From Pelagophyceae sp. CCMP2097 (Eukaryota > Sar > Pelagophyceae): a stretch of DNA of 44,651 nucleotides. The notes below the pieces were generated by a model that saw only the letters and a program-made list of their open reading frames with translations, did not search any database and was not told where the DNA came from. A program made the translations under genes and the position numbers. This document shows, one piece after another, positions 1-11,300 of the stretch (positions are counted from its first letter, which is position 1; each line of letters opens with the position of its first letter). The stretch spans positions 153,972 to 198,622 of the forward strand of contig MU657253.1 in the NCBI GenBank assembly GCA_026770575.1, written 5' to 3'.

Positions 1-1150
1 CGTTTTATGCAGAGCGGCCGCCCAAACGTCATGCCGGCCACGTCGCGCCGATTTTCCGGCGCATGCTACGGATGCGGCCAGATCGGACACCTACAACGTG
101 ACTGTCCGCACTCTCAGCCGCAGCCGCCGCTGATGCAGTCGCCGCAGCAGTTTTCGCCGCCGCCGCAGCAGTTTTCGCCGCCGCCGCGGCTGCCGCAGCA
201 ACACACCACTGGCACGTGGCGACAGCCCGCGGCTTTTCCGGCGCAGCGGGAGTGCCAGTGGGCGGACGACGGTTTTACTAACTACGGTGGTCCAGGCAAC
301 GGCTTCATGCCGCACCGCGAGCGCATGGAACGCGACGACAACGCCGCTGCCGCCGCGGCCACCCAGTCGTCCATTTTCGGTGGCGACGGTAATGGCCTCG
401 AGAACGGCGGCTATGGGCGGGTCGCTTTTGTCGCGGGGGGAAACGCGCAATCGCCGGCGCCGTGGTCGCGCGTCGCGTTCTTCGTGAACCACGACTCGAC
501 CGACACGGAGGGAAACGGCATCGAGACCACCGCCATCGCCAACGACGCCACGGCCGAGCCGCTCGGCCTGGAGCGCATCTACAAGGTCACTGCGGACATG
601 TTTGCTCACAAGGCCACGCCGCACGGGTCGTCGCAGCTGTCGGCGGATGCACCGGCGTGGGTGATGGTCGACACTGGTGCTGCCGGGTACATCTCTTCGC
701 ACCCGGCCGACTTCGCCTCCATCGACACGGCCAAAGTCGTGTCCCTCTCCGGCATTTTTGGCTCTGGCAGGACTCTCGGCTCGGGCATTGCGGCTTTCAA
801 TTTTGTCGCGGACGACGGTGGCCTGCATCCTTTTACTACGCACGAGGGCACGCTCGTCCCCAATTCGACTTCAGCCGGGGTGCGGCTCGTCGGCGTGGGC
901 ACGCTCGGCCGCTGTGATTTGAGCTTTGACAGTGTCAAACACAAAATGACCAAGGCGGACGGCACATCCTTTACGGCGAATTATGACGGCGACCACTATT
1001 GGCTCAAGATACTGGTCCCAACCAGTGCGCCGGCTTTGCGCTGCGCGGGCGTCGCCCTCTCGAACAATTTACAACGGCTCTGGCACAAACGCTGCATGCA
1101 CCGGGACGTTCGACGTTTTTTTCAAACCACGGTGGGGGGGCGGCGATTTT
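1..1150 (+). mobile_element. Truncated Ty1/Copia-type gag-protease fragment
   Basis: The reading frame from position 7 encodes a CCHC zinc knuckle (CYGCGQIGHLQRDC, spacing C-x2-C-x4-H-x4-C, about residues 20-33). A Gln/Pro-rich low-complexity stretch follows, then an aspartic-protease-like motif VMVDTGAAGYIS at about residues 218-229 and a segment resembling the Copia gag-pre-integrase region (LWHKRCMHRDVRRF, about residues 358-371). That order is typical of Copia polyproteins. No integrase core, reverse transcriptase, RNase H or LTR is visible, because the frame runs straight into Sel1 repeats. I infer a truncated or domesticated retroelement piece. The window starts 6 bp before the first ATG, so the true 5' end may lie outside. 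Confidence 0.75.
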
Positions 1151-1446
1151 GGCCGGGTGCCGAGACGGTGCGCCAGCTGCAGAAGCACGCGGACAAGGAG
1201 AACGCCGAGGCGCAGATGATGCTCGGAGAGGTGTACCGCGACAGCACGCACGGCCTCAAGAAGAACCCGACGCGGGCGCTCCAGCTGTACGAGCTCGCTG
1301 CTGCGCAAGGAGATGCACGAGCTCAGCTGCACCTCGAAACTTGTTGTTTCATCGGAGAAGGGATGAAGATCGACCACGAGGTGGCCGTGCAGTGGTATCA
1401 GCGCGCAGCGCCGCAGCCGTGCAAGGCTTTGCAGAAGCCCAGGTAA
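7..1446 (+). CDS. Chimeric ORF: Copia gag/protease fused to Sel1 repeats
   Basis: This is a continuous 479-aa frame. Residues 1 to about 380 are the retroelement part (CCHC knuckle, DTGA protease motif). From about residue 385 the sequence becomes Sel1-like (TPR-family) repeats, for example NAEAQMMLGEVYRDS, KKNPTRALQLYELAAAQGD and DHEVAVQWYQRAA. The frame then degenerates and stops at 1446, while the next Sel1 repeat continues in another frame, so the Sel1 end is broken here. Sel1 repeats are adaptor solenoids in signalling and ER quality control. The fusion could be a real chimeric gene or a retroelement fragment inserted next to a Sel1 gene. No intron boundaries could be placed. The join lies near 1140-1160, at a run of G residues. 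Confidence 0.55.
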   Translation: MQSGRPNVMPATSRRFSGACYGCGQIGHLQRDCPHSQPQPPLMQSPQQFSPPPQQFSPPPRLPQQHTTGTWRQPAAFPAQRECQWADDGFTNYGGPGNGFMPHRERMERDDNAAAAAATQSSIFGGDGNGLENGGYGRVAFVAGGNAQSPAPWSRVAFFVNHDSTDTEGNGIETTAIANDATAEPLGLERIYKVTADMFAHKATPHGSSQLSADAPAWVMVDTGAAGYISSHPADFASIDTAKVVSLSGIFGSGRTLGSGIAAFNFVADDGGLHPFTTHEGTLVPNSTSAGVRLVGVGTLGRCDLSFDSVKHKMTKADGTSFTANYDGDHYWLKILVPTSAPALRCAGVALSNNLQRLWHKRCMHRDVRRFFQTTVGGRRFWPGAETVRQLQKHADKENAEAQMMLGEVYRDSTHGLKKNPTRALQLYELAAAQGDARAQLHLETCCFIGEGMKIDHEVAVQWYQRAAPQPCKALQKPR

Positions 1447-1634
1447 GGCTCAGTTTAATGTTCGACCAGGGCTATGGCGTCGCGCAGTCGTACGTCGACG
1501 CCGTGCGGTGGTGCCGTCTCGCCGCTGCGCAGGGGCATCCGAATGGCCTCTACGACTTGGGCTTTTACCTTGTCAAAGGCTGGGGCACGCCGTCGGACTA
1601 CCTCGAGGCGCCGCGCTGCTTCAGGCGTGCTTAG
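1410..1634 (+). pseudogene. Frameshifted continuation of the Sel1-repeat region
   Basis: Just downstream of the last repeat in the chimeric ORF, a different frame encodes FAEAQVRLSLMFDQGYGV, then a DAVRWCRLAAAQGHPNGL-type repeat and LYDLGFYLVKGWGTPSDYL, ending at a stop at 1634. Sel1 consensus places WYQRAA directly before an xxGxAEAQ motif. Here those two halves lie in different frames and meet around 1410-1430, so a small indel (or assembly error) is the simplest reading. No GT-AG intron fits the short overlap. Confidence 0.55.
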
Positions 1635-1740
1635 GAGAAAGCCGAAGGACTCCCCACGTGGCTCTGGGAAAATCCAGAGGGATATGATCGACGTCGCGAC
1701 GCCCGTCGAGTGCACCAAACCGAAGTCAAGCCCGTAATAA

Positions 1741-2312
1741 GCGACGTCGCGCCGTAGCTCGACCATTACCCAGAGCGTGGTTTGAAGATGGAGAAGACCG
1801 ATGTTAGTGGAGAGGCGCGGGCTCGGGCGCGTCACCTCGGCTCGTTTTGCGCGGGGCGTTTCGCGGCACCGGCGGCGCGGTGGGAGCGAGCGGCGTCGAG
1901 TGGCGCGGGCTCGGTGCCGAGCGGTGGCCTAAAGGACTCGGGTCCGGTGCCGATTCGCTTCGGGCTTTGACGTCGAGAGTCTCGACTCCCCTCCTCATTT
2001 AGAGTGTCATCATCTGTTTCAGGCGTAAATTACCTTTATGTTCAATCATCGGGGTCCCCAAGCTTGCAAGGCATCAAAGGACGCGGGGCGCGCACCTCCG
2101 GCCGGCGGAGGAGATCAAGGAAGTCTCGCGATTGCTTGCGATTGCGACTGATGAGCGAGTTGGCGAGGAGTTTCGGAGATTTGCGGCGGACACGAAAGGG
2201 AAAGTGGGCAAGTAAGTGGGCAGGCCCGATCCCCGTTTCGACATGCTCGCATTCTAGGCTCGGGAGCCACTCGGGGCGTTGAACAATCGTTCCAAGGTTA
2301 GAGCCAGGGGAA
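1741..2312. other. Intergenic, no gene recognised
   Basis: This stretch lies between the broken Sel1 region and the 3' end of the giant minus-strand gene. Short open frames exist on both strands but none shows a recognisable motif, repeat or intron structure. It probably holds the 3' flank of the giant gene. Confidence 0.5.
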
Positions 2313-2315
2313 GGG

Positions 2316-5300
2316 CTATCGCCGGCTCCAGGCTGCGACCGTCGGCGCGGACGCGGTCGGGAAAAACGCCGCCGACGCGTTGGCGAGGGGCGCCCGGAGC
2401 GTCGCCGCGACGCCGTTTCCGGCCTTGACGGCCGCGGCGCTCGCCGCGTCCGAGGGGTCGTCGACGACGACGCGGAGCTGTGAGGGCGACGCCCAAAACG
2501 CGTGGTGCTCGCGCCCGAGCCCTTCCACGGCGAGCACGTCCGCCAGGGCGGCGGCGTCGGCGTACGCCTGTGGCGAGTCGATGGAAACGGCGCCGGCGTC
2601 GCTCCGCCGCTCGACGGAGAAAGCTGCATCGTCGTTTGTCGAATAAACTTCTGCAACGTCGACGCCCAGCAGTGGCCACGTTGCGGTGGCGGCTTCGTAA
2701 AACGTCACGGACCAGGCGTACCCACCGCCGCCGTCGGCGTTACGGTCGACGCCGACGGCGCCGCACGTCTGCAAAGCGTCGAGCTGCGCATGCACGTCCG
2801 CCGCCGTCGCATAAACCGGTAAGACGTCGGACCACGCCGACGCGCCGAAGCGCAGGCGCCAAACCCCGCGCACGACGCCGCCGTGCGCGTCGCCCGAGCC
2901 AAAAGTGCCGAGGCCCGTGCCCGTCGAGTTGATGACCTGCACGGGCCCGCGCCGCGAGACTGAAAAGTCCACGTCGAGGACGTCGCCCGCCGCCAACGCT
3001 CCCGTGGCGCTGGCCGTGGAGACGGACGCGTTGCGGACGAGCGAGTGGTTCAACCACGCGACGCTCCCGAGGAGTCTAGGGTCCTGCGCGCGCGTCGCGT
3101 TCAGGTCGAGGCCCGCGCGCGCCGACGACGTGCCGAGCCACGCGTCGACGGCCGCAGCACCGCCGGCCGCCGCGGAAACGCGGCCGCCGCCGCCCGCGCC
3201 GCCGAACGCCCAGCCGGAGCCGTCCGTCCCGCCGCCGCCGCCGTCCGCGCGCACGACGCCGCGGCCCTCCAGCGTACCAGAGACCTCCAGCAGCACGGAC
3301 CCGCCCGCGCCGCCGCCGCCGCCACCATCAAAGCCCGCGGCGCCGTCGGACGAAATCGAACCGTCGAGGCGCAAGTGCCTCGCCGTGACTCGTAGAGCGC
3401 CGCCTCCCGCGCCGCCCGCTGCGCCGCCAGCAGCGCCGCCGCCGGCGCCGCCCCAGCGCGTCGGCTCTAGGAAGCTGCCGTAGGCGAGGCCGCCGCCGCC
3501 CGAGGTGAGCGCGCGGAGGTATGTTTCGTCCGCCGAACTGAGGTACGAAAGGTCCGCGCCAGAGTCCAAAGCGCTGTGCCCGCCCCCAGTCGTCGAGTAG
3601 TTGGCGAGCAAAGACCCACCGGCATACAAAGCGGCGTAGACGGCGGCGCCCGTGACCTTGAAAAAGGCGTCCGTCTCCAGAGCGACGGCGAGGTCCCTTC
3701 CTTTTTCCAAACTCAGAGTCCACGACGGCGGCGCGGCGTCGCGGAGCACTGTCGCGGCGGCGACCTGCGTCGCCGGCGCGAGGTTCGCCGCGAGGCTCTG
3801 GGCGCCAATGGCCAAATCGGAGTCGGCGTCGAAGAGCACTTTTGTCGTGAGGTTGTGCTGCGCCACGTCTAGCAAAACCTCCAGATAACGCAGCCCCAAA
3901 CCCGGCTCGCCGCGGCCGCCGGAGCCGCCGCCGGAGCCGCCGTAGTCGCCCGACTCGCCGAGGCCGTCGGACGCCGCCTCGGGTTGCGCGTAGGCGTCGT
4001 AGTCGTCATCCGTCGAAAGCGACTCTGCTGTCAAAAACGTGCCCGGCGCCAGCGGCCGGCCACCAAGGCCGTCGGCGTTGATGCTCGAGCCGTTGCCGAT
4101 TGTGACCGTGTCGTTTGCGATCAAGTGCAGCGCGCGGCCCTCGAGGCGCGCGCCGTTTTCGACTGTTAAAGACCCAACGCGCCAAGATGCCGTTTCCGTG
4201 AGGCGGAGCACGGCGCCCCCGTCGAGGAGGACCGTGCCGTTGACGGACGCGACGCCGCGCGCCGTTATGGAAGTGCCGTCGGCGATGGACAAGGCTTGGC
4301 CGTCGAGGATGTACAACAATCCGTCGATGGTGATCAAACCGCCGCCCGTGGCATTAGAAGTGTTCAGCGACGAAGACGCGTCGACGAACAAGTCGCAGCC
4401 CTCGGCGACGATGAGGCGCAGCACGGCGACGGACGATCCGAGCGACGTTTGTGTGACGACAGTCGTAGAGATCCCACCATCGACGCGCAGCTCGTCGCGG
4501 CCCAGCACGACCGTGCCCGGCGCGGCGAAGCCGACGAACGTCTCCGCCGTTTCGTTGGTGAACCGGTCCAGCTTTGGGGCGAAGATGCCGCGGTCCGAAG
4601 ACTCGCGGAAGAGGGTTTCCGCGTAGCGGTCCGCGTCGACGCGCATCGCGCCGCCGCGCGCCGAGTAGCGCAGGCCGCACGCCGGCTCGACGCAATCCGC
4701 CTCGACGAGGATACGGCCGCCAGCGCCCGCGCCGCCGCTATCGTCGTAGCCGTCGCCGACAGCCGTGGAACCGCCGTCGACGGCGACCAAGCCGCCGCCG
4801 CGGACCGTCGCCGCGACGAACCAGACGGACCCGCCCGCGCCGGCGCCGCCGGCCGTCGCGTTGCCGCCGCCGCATGAAATAAAGCCGTCGACGACGGCGC
4901 CGCCTCTCGCGATGATCTTGAGCCCCGCGCCTCCAGCGCCGCCTCGGCCTTCACCGTAGGCGCCGCCGCCGCCGCCGCCGCCGCCCAATGGCGCCGCCGC
5001 GCTGCCTCGCGTGCGGCCGCCGTAGCCCTGGTCCGCGCGGGTCGCCGAGTGGACCGAGTCGCCTCCAAAACCTCCGTGGCCGCCGCCGCCGCCGAAGCGC
5101 GAGCCGCCGCCGGTTCCGCCGCCGGCGCCGAGGGCCACGGACGACCCGCCGGCGGCGCCGCGGCCGTCGCCGACGATGCGCGACGTGGCGTCTACTAAAA
5201 GCGACCCGAGATTCAAAGTAATCGAAGACTCCGTCTGTGCCGCCGTCGAGACGGTGCACGTGCTAGATTCCGTCAGGTTCAAGTACTCGAAGCCGTAGAC

Positions 5301-8300
5301 GCCCGAATCGCCGCCTAAAACGTCGAGGGCCAGCTCGGAGGCCCTGCCGACGGCGACGTTGCAATCGGCGCGCGAGAGGCGGCCGCCGTGCGCAATCTCC
5401 AGCATCGCGCCGCCGTCCAAGAGAATGTGCGGCGCGTCGAGGCTCAGCAGGTCGGCGATTCGGAGGACGAGGCCCGTCAGGTTCAAAGCGCCGCGGACTC
5501 GCAGCGCCGCTTTCGTCCGGATCTCGCCCGACCCTTTCAAATGAAGGACCGACGCGTTTTGCAGCAGCCGGAGGCCGCCCTCGGCGTCGATGGCGTCCAG
5601 GGCCGTTTCGTCGTCGACGGCGGCGAACGTCGTCTCGTCGCCGAACGACGCGGGTACATAAAGCGTCGCGGCCCCGGCCTTGGAGACGTACACCGTGCCC
5701 GGCGCCGCGGTTTCGGCGCCGGCCGCCGCGCGGATCGCAGACGCGTAATTGTCGATGAGGTCGTCGCCCACAGCCGTGTCGTAATAAACTGCGACGCGGC
5801 CGCCGTCGCCGCCGCCCGGGTAGCCCGCGCCCCCGGAAACGTCCATGAACCCATTCATGGCAATATCGCCCGAGACGACGTAGACCGACCCTCCCGCGCC
5901 GCCGCCGCTGCCGTTGATTCCGCGGCCGCCGGTGGCGGAGACGCGGCCGTCGACGACTAAATTTTCAGAAATATTGAGTCGGACGACGCCGCCGCCGTTT
6001 CCGCCCGCGATGTACGCGTCTGCAGCGCCGCCGCCGGAACCGGCAGCCCGCGGCGATAGCGCCGAGCCGTAGGCCGACGCGTGGCTACCGCCGGTGCCGA
6101 ACGGCACCCCGTAGCGAATCTTGGCCCGCGCAATCGTAACGCCCGGCCGCGCGCCGCCGCCGGCGTCGTCGGGGTGCCGCGCGCCACCGCCGCCGAGGCC
6201 GTCGGCGTGCACGGCGCCGTTGATGCGTAGCTTGCGCGCCTCTAAAACGACGTCAGAGTTATTTGACCTCGCAGTCGCGACGAACTGTACCTCGCCGTCT
6301 ACAAAAACGTCGGTCAAGGCGTACGTGCCCAGTGCTCTCCCGTGCGTCCGCGCCGTCGGATACAGCGACAGCGACGCATTGCGTTGGACTGTAAAGTTTG
6401 TCCGATGGAAAGTCACCTCAGCGTCCACCAGCCTCAAATCGACGCCCGCGCCGATCCCGGAACCGGTGACGTGCACGTCCGACGCGTTCTCCAGCGAGAC
6501 GAAGCACCGATGGGTCGATTCGGAGGTGGCCTCGATGCTTTGGACGTTTCCGGAAAAGCGCGTGAACGCGAGGTAGCACGGGGCCACGCCCATTCGCAGC
6601 AAAGAAATGACCGGATCCCGAAACGCAAAGGACGCGTCGTCGACTGTCGCGGAGGAGTCCGAGGCGTTTGCGTAAAAGTCGGAGACGACTGTCCTTGCCA
6701 CGGTTTCGACGGCGTCTTCGTCAGTACCGGTAAAAGTTGCGTTCGCCGACCCGACGTACAGCGACGTTTCGTTGGCGATGAACGTCACAATGGTCCCGGG
6801 CGCGCCGTAGACGTGCGTCGCCCCCGCGGTGCCGACAAAGGCCGTCGACGCGATTTCCAAGGTTGAAGCCGTCGACGCGACCTTCCCACCCGCCAACGCA
6901 GAAAGGACCCACGTCTGGCTCGACCGTGTGAGGCACTCGAACGCGACGCGGCCGCCGCCGCCGTCGCCGCCCGTGGCGTAGGGCGATGAGCGGTAGTACG
7001 ACGAACTCCCTCGGCCGCCCGACGCCGATAGAACACCGGCGCCGAGGCACGAGCCGTTGACCACGGAGACCCAGACGGACCCGCCGCCGCCGCCGCCGCC
7101 GCCCTGGGTGCCGTCGGCGCCGTCGGCGACGATTAAGCCGTTTAGAGTGAGCGAGCCACCGACGACCAATCGGACGTTGCCGCCCCCCGCACCGCCTGCC
7201 CCGTGCAGCGACGCGCCGCCGCCGCCGCCGAGCGCCGTCGGATTCGCCGCCGCCGAGTCGCCTCGCGCCTCGCCGCCGAAGTTGATGCCTCGGGTCTCAG
7301 CACCGCCGCCTTTCCGCGTGGAATCGCGCGCGTCGCCGCCGCCGCCGCCGTGGCCGCCGCCCGACCCGGCCGCGCCGCCGTACCGCCCGCCGGAGTTGCC
7401 GCCCGCGCCCGTCGAGTTTGCAAAGGCCTCGGAAGCCTCGGAACTCTTCCAGATGCCCTGCGGCATTCCGCCGCGGTGGCCCGCCCCCGTCGCCGACACC
7501 TTGCCAGTCGCCTCGACGGTAAGGTTGGAACGCACGAAGACCTCGGTCCACGCTTCGTCGCTGTTGACGAGGCCCGCGGGCCGCTGCAGTCTCAGCGTGC
7601 CGCGGTCGCCGATGACGACGTTCTCGAAGCGGCACACCTTCTTCGACGCCACCTCGCCCGCGGAGCCGCACGTCGCGCCGACGGCGAGCGAGAGCGCAGC
7701 GCCGTCCAAGACGGCGACGGTGTGCGCCGGCGTCAGCGCAGACGTCTCGTCGATGACAACGTCGAGGCCCGCGCCTTGGATTTCGAAAAGAGTCGAGTTG
7801 AGCGTCAAAGTTGTCGAGTTCGTCACGAAGATCTGCTTCGCCGTGGTGTCCGTCGTGATGATGCCGCCGACGTGGAAGGGTTCGCCCGAGTCGACGAGCG
7901 CGACGCCGCCTCCGTCGACGGCGATGACGCCGACGCCGCGCCTTCGTAAAGCCCCGATGCTCGCCGCCAGACCAACGCGCGGCCGGCCGCCGCCGTTGTC
8001 CACGACCACGACGTCGTTTCCACGGGCGGCGACGAGGCGGCGGAGCGAGACGCCCAGGGCGCCCTGGACCAAGGTCGAAACTTCGACGTTCCGCAGCTCG
8101 ACGAACAAAGTCCCGCTCGCGGCGGGGGCCGCGTCTGCGGCGTAGTAGCCGGCGCCCGTAGCGAAGAGGTCGTCGAAGGACGTCGCGTTGATCATCGCCG
8201 TCGTCACGGCGCCCGAGTCGCCGTCGTAACCGGCGCCGCCAACTGTGGAAAAATTCCCTCGGAAGGCAAACAAACCTCGACCCCCAGTGCCGACAACGCA

Positions 8301-11300
8301 GGCGATGCGGCCTCCGCCGCCGCCGCCGCCGGCGATATAGTTCGCGCCGCGGCCGCCGGCGCCGCCGGAAACGCTGATCGCGCCATTACCAGACATTTCG
8401 GTAAACGCCCGGATGTTTACACCGCCGCCGGCGCCGCCGCCGCCGCCAAAGTTGCCGGCGCCGTCCGCGCCGCGCGCCGAGACGAGGCCGTCGACGCGGA
8501 CTGTGCTGGCGCTGAAGAGGACGACGCCGCCACCAAAACCACCGCCGCGGTCAAAAGGCGCCCCGTGGCCGCCGTGCGTCGCCCCCGCGTCGGCGGCGCC
8601 AAAGGCCGCCCCGCCAAACGCGCCGTTGGCGCCCGGCGCGCCGGACCCGCCGTGGCCGCCGCCGCCGCCGCCGCCGCCGTCTGCCTCGCCGGGCGCGACG
8701 GGGTCCGGCGCGTCGCCGCCCTTCGCCTTGACCAGAGGCGCGGCGCCGTCGGCGCCGACGCGCCCCGTCGAAAGGACGTCTATGGAACCGCAGTTGATGT
8801 CCACCGTCGACGCGGAGACGCTGCCGCCAGCTGTCAAAGAGCCGCAGTGGACGGTGAGCGAGTCGGAGTCGGACAGCGCCGCGCCGTCGAGGACGTCGAG
8901 CGTCAGGTTCTGCCCCTCGAACCCGTTGAGCTGCAGGCGTTTCCCCGTCAGCGCGGACCCGTTGCCGCGGACGGAGACGTTTGCCGCGTGGAGGCGGCCG
9001 TCGGTATCAAACACAAGAAAAGCCGCTTCGACGACGGCCACCGCCGTCGTCACGTTGAGCTCCGCGTTTGCGGCGAGCGAAATAGTCGACCGGGCCGACG
9101 CGTTGACCGACAAAACGTGGACGTTGCCTTCCAGCGTCGCCGTCGCGCCGCCGAGGACGATCAACGCAAGGTCCTTGGTATCCTCGCCGAGCGTCCCGAG
9201 CGCGTGACTGCCCGCCTCGACGCGGAGCTGCGCGCCGTGCTTGGCGCGCAGGTAGCCGCCGCCCTCTGCAAGAATGGCCAAAGAGCCGCCCGCGCCCTCG
9301 GCCGACGAGCCGACGCTGAAAACGGCAGTCGTCGAGAGGTCGAGGCGCCGCGCGTAGCCGCCGCCATTTACCGCGACTCTTGTGTCGTCGACGACGACCG
9401 CGCCGTCCAACGCCGCTCCGACGTCCACGGTGAAGCTCGTCGAGGCGAAGACTGTTGCGTTCAGGGCTACCTTGAAAACCGGATCCGCCAACCAGGCCGC
9501 GACCTTCTTGTAGTAGAAAAACGTCGGGTCGTACCACCTGCCGCCCTGCTTGGCGTCGTCGTTGTCCGCCTCGCTCGGCTCGCCGGCCGCGAAGAGCGTG
9601 CGATTTAAGACGTAGAGGGAGCACCTCATTTCGACGTACTCAAAGTCGAACCCGGCACATGTAAACTCTACTCCCATGTCGACGACGGTCCTGCGCGCGA
9701 CGCTGTGGCCCAGCGCGACGCTCAGCGCATTGGCGCCGCAGTACGCGGCACACTCGGACGCGGTAGTGCCGAAGAGCTCCAGTGGCGGCGGCCCCACATC
9801 AAACTCCGCACCAAAGTCGATCGACGTAGAGGCGTGGCGCGTAAAGTTCATCAGCGGCCCGCCGGGCCGCAGGCGCGCCTCGGATGATCCGGACACGTTA
9901 AACGATCCTTGGACGTCAAAAACCGAAGCCTGCGAGACGACGACGGAGCCGCCGTTCGCCCAACGATTGGCCGGCCCAAACAGCCGCAGCGTCGTCGAAC
10001 CGAGGAGGCGCGGGCAAGCCGAATCCGTCTGGCCCGACTCTGTGGCAATGTCCAGCGGATTTCCGCCGATTAAATCGAGGCCGTCGTAGACGGACAAAGT
10101 GCCTCCCCCAGTAATGTCGCCGCCGGACCACCTGAGCCGGTCCACGACCGTAGCGTTGCCCTCCACTTCTAAAGCGCCGCCGGAGATTTTGCAGACGCCG
10201 GCGAGGCGCACGCCCTGCCGCGCCACGAGCGTGCCGCCCTCAAGACTGACGTTCCGCAGGACCGTGCCTTCCACAAAGGCCTCGGACGCGTCGGTGCCCG
10301 CGTCCAAGATGGACGAGCCGAGGATTTGGACTTCGCCGAGTTCGACGCCCTGGACGGTGACGAGACCCCGGCCCTCGAGGAGGAGCAAAACCCCGGCTGG
10401 CCGCGCTTCTACCAAAGCCGGGAGCGACGAGACAAAACCGTCGCCGCTCACGCTCAGGGTGCCGCCGCCTAGAACTTGGGCGGCTGCGTCGAAGCGCACA
10501 ACGCAGGCCTTATGCGCGCACGCCGCGGCCGCGGCGACGTCCAACGTGCCTTGGATTTTTGAAGACGAAGGCTTTTCAAAGGCGGCGCCGCCTTTGAGCG
10601 TCAAGAACCCTTCGATGTCGAGCGACGCGTCGGTGGTGAATCGCGCGTGGACCGTGGCGCGCGTCTTTTCGGCGACGCGGACCGTGCCAGAGTTGGAGAA
10701 GAGACTTTCCTCGTTTGCCGTCGAATTCAGGCCCGTCGCCGCGAGAGACGCCACCGAAAGCGTAAAGTCCTCGTCGTTGAATCCGGCGAGCGTGACGGCG
10801 CCGCGGTTCAAGAGGTGCGCCGTCGTCGCGAAGGTGAGCGACGATTCTAGAGTCATGTTCGCCAAATTCACCAAATTCACCGCCGAAGCAACAACGCCCC
10901 TTACGGTCGACGCCGAAGCGCGGAGGAAGAGGTTCGGCATCGCCTCGAGCGAGGCGTACGATGTCATCATCCCTTTGAAATTCGAGTCGACAAAGTCCAT
11001 CGTCTCCGCCAGAATCGAAGCGTTCGTCGAAATCGAAATCGTGGCGCCGTCCATTTCCAAGACGCGGAGCGTCACGTTGACGCTCGATACAGCATCCCCG
11101 CCGCCGTCCTCGGAGACGTCTTCGTCAACGGCCTCGTCCTTTGAAGACTGTTCCAACCTCCCGCCGTTGATCAAGCTCCACTTCGCCGCCGGCAATTCGA
11201 CAACGCCGCCGCCCTTCAAGTCGAGCACGGCCGAATCGGTGACGGTCAAGTTCGACACTTGCAAAGTTGCCCTCGCGGTGTGCAGCACGAGGCGCGTAAA

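Noticed and set aside
7057..8145. 362-aa Pro-rich plus-strand frame
   Set aside because: Antisense shadow of Gly-rich cassette 3 of the giant gene (GGN codons read as CCN in reverse).
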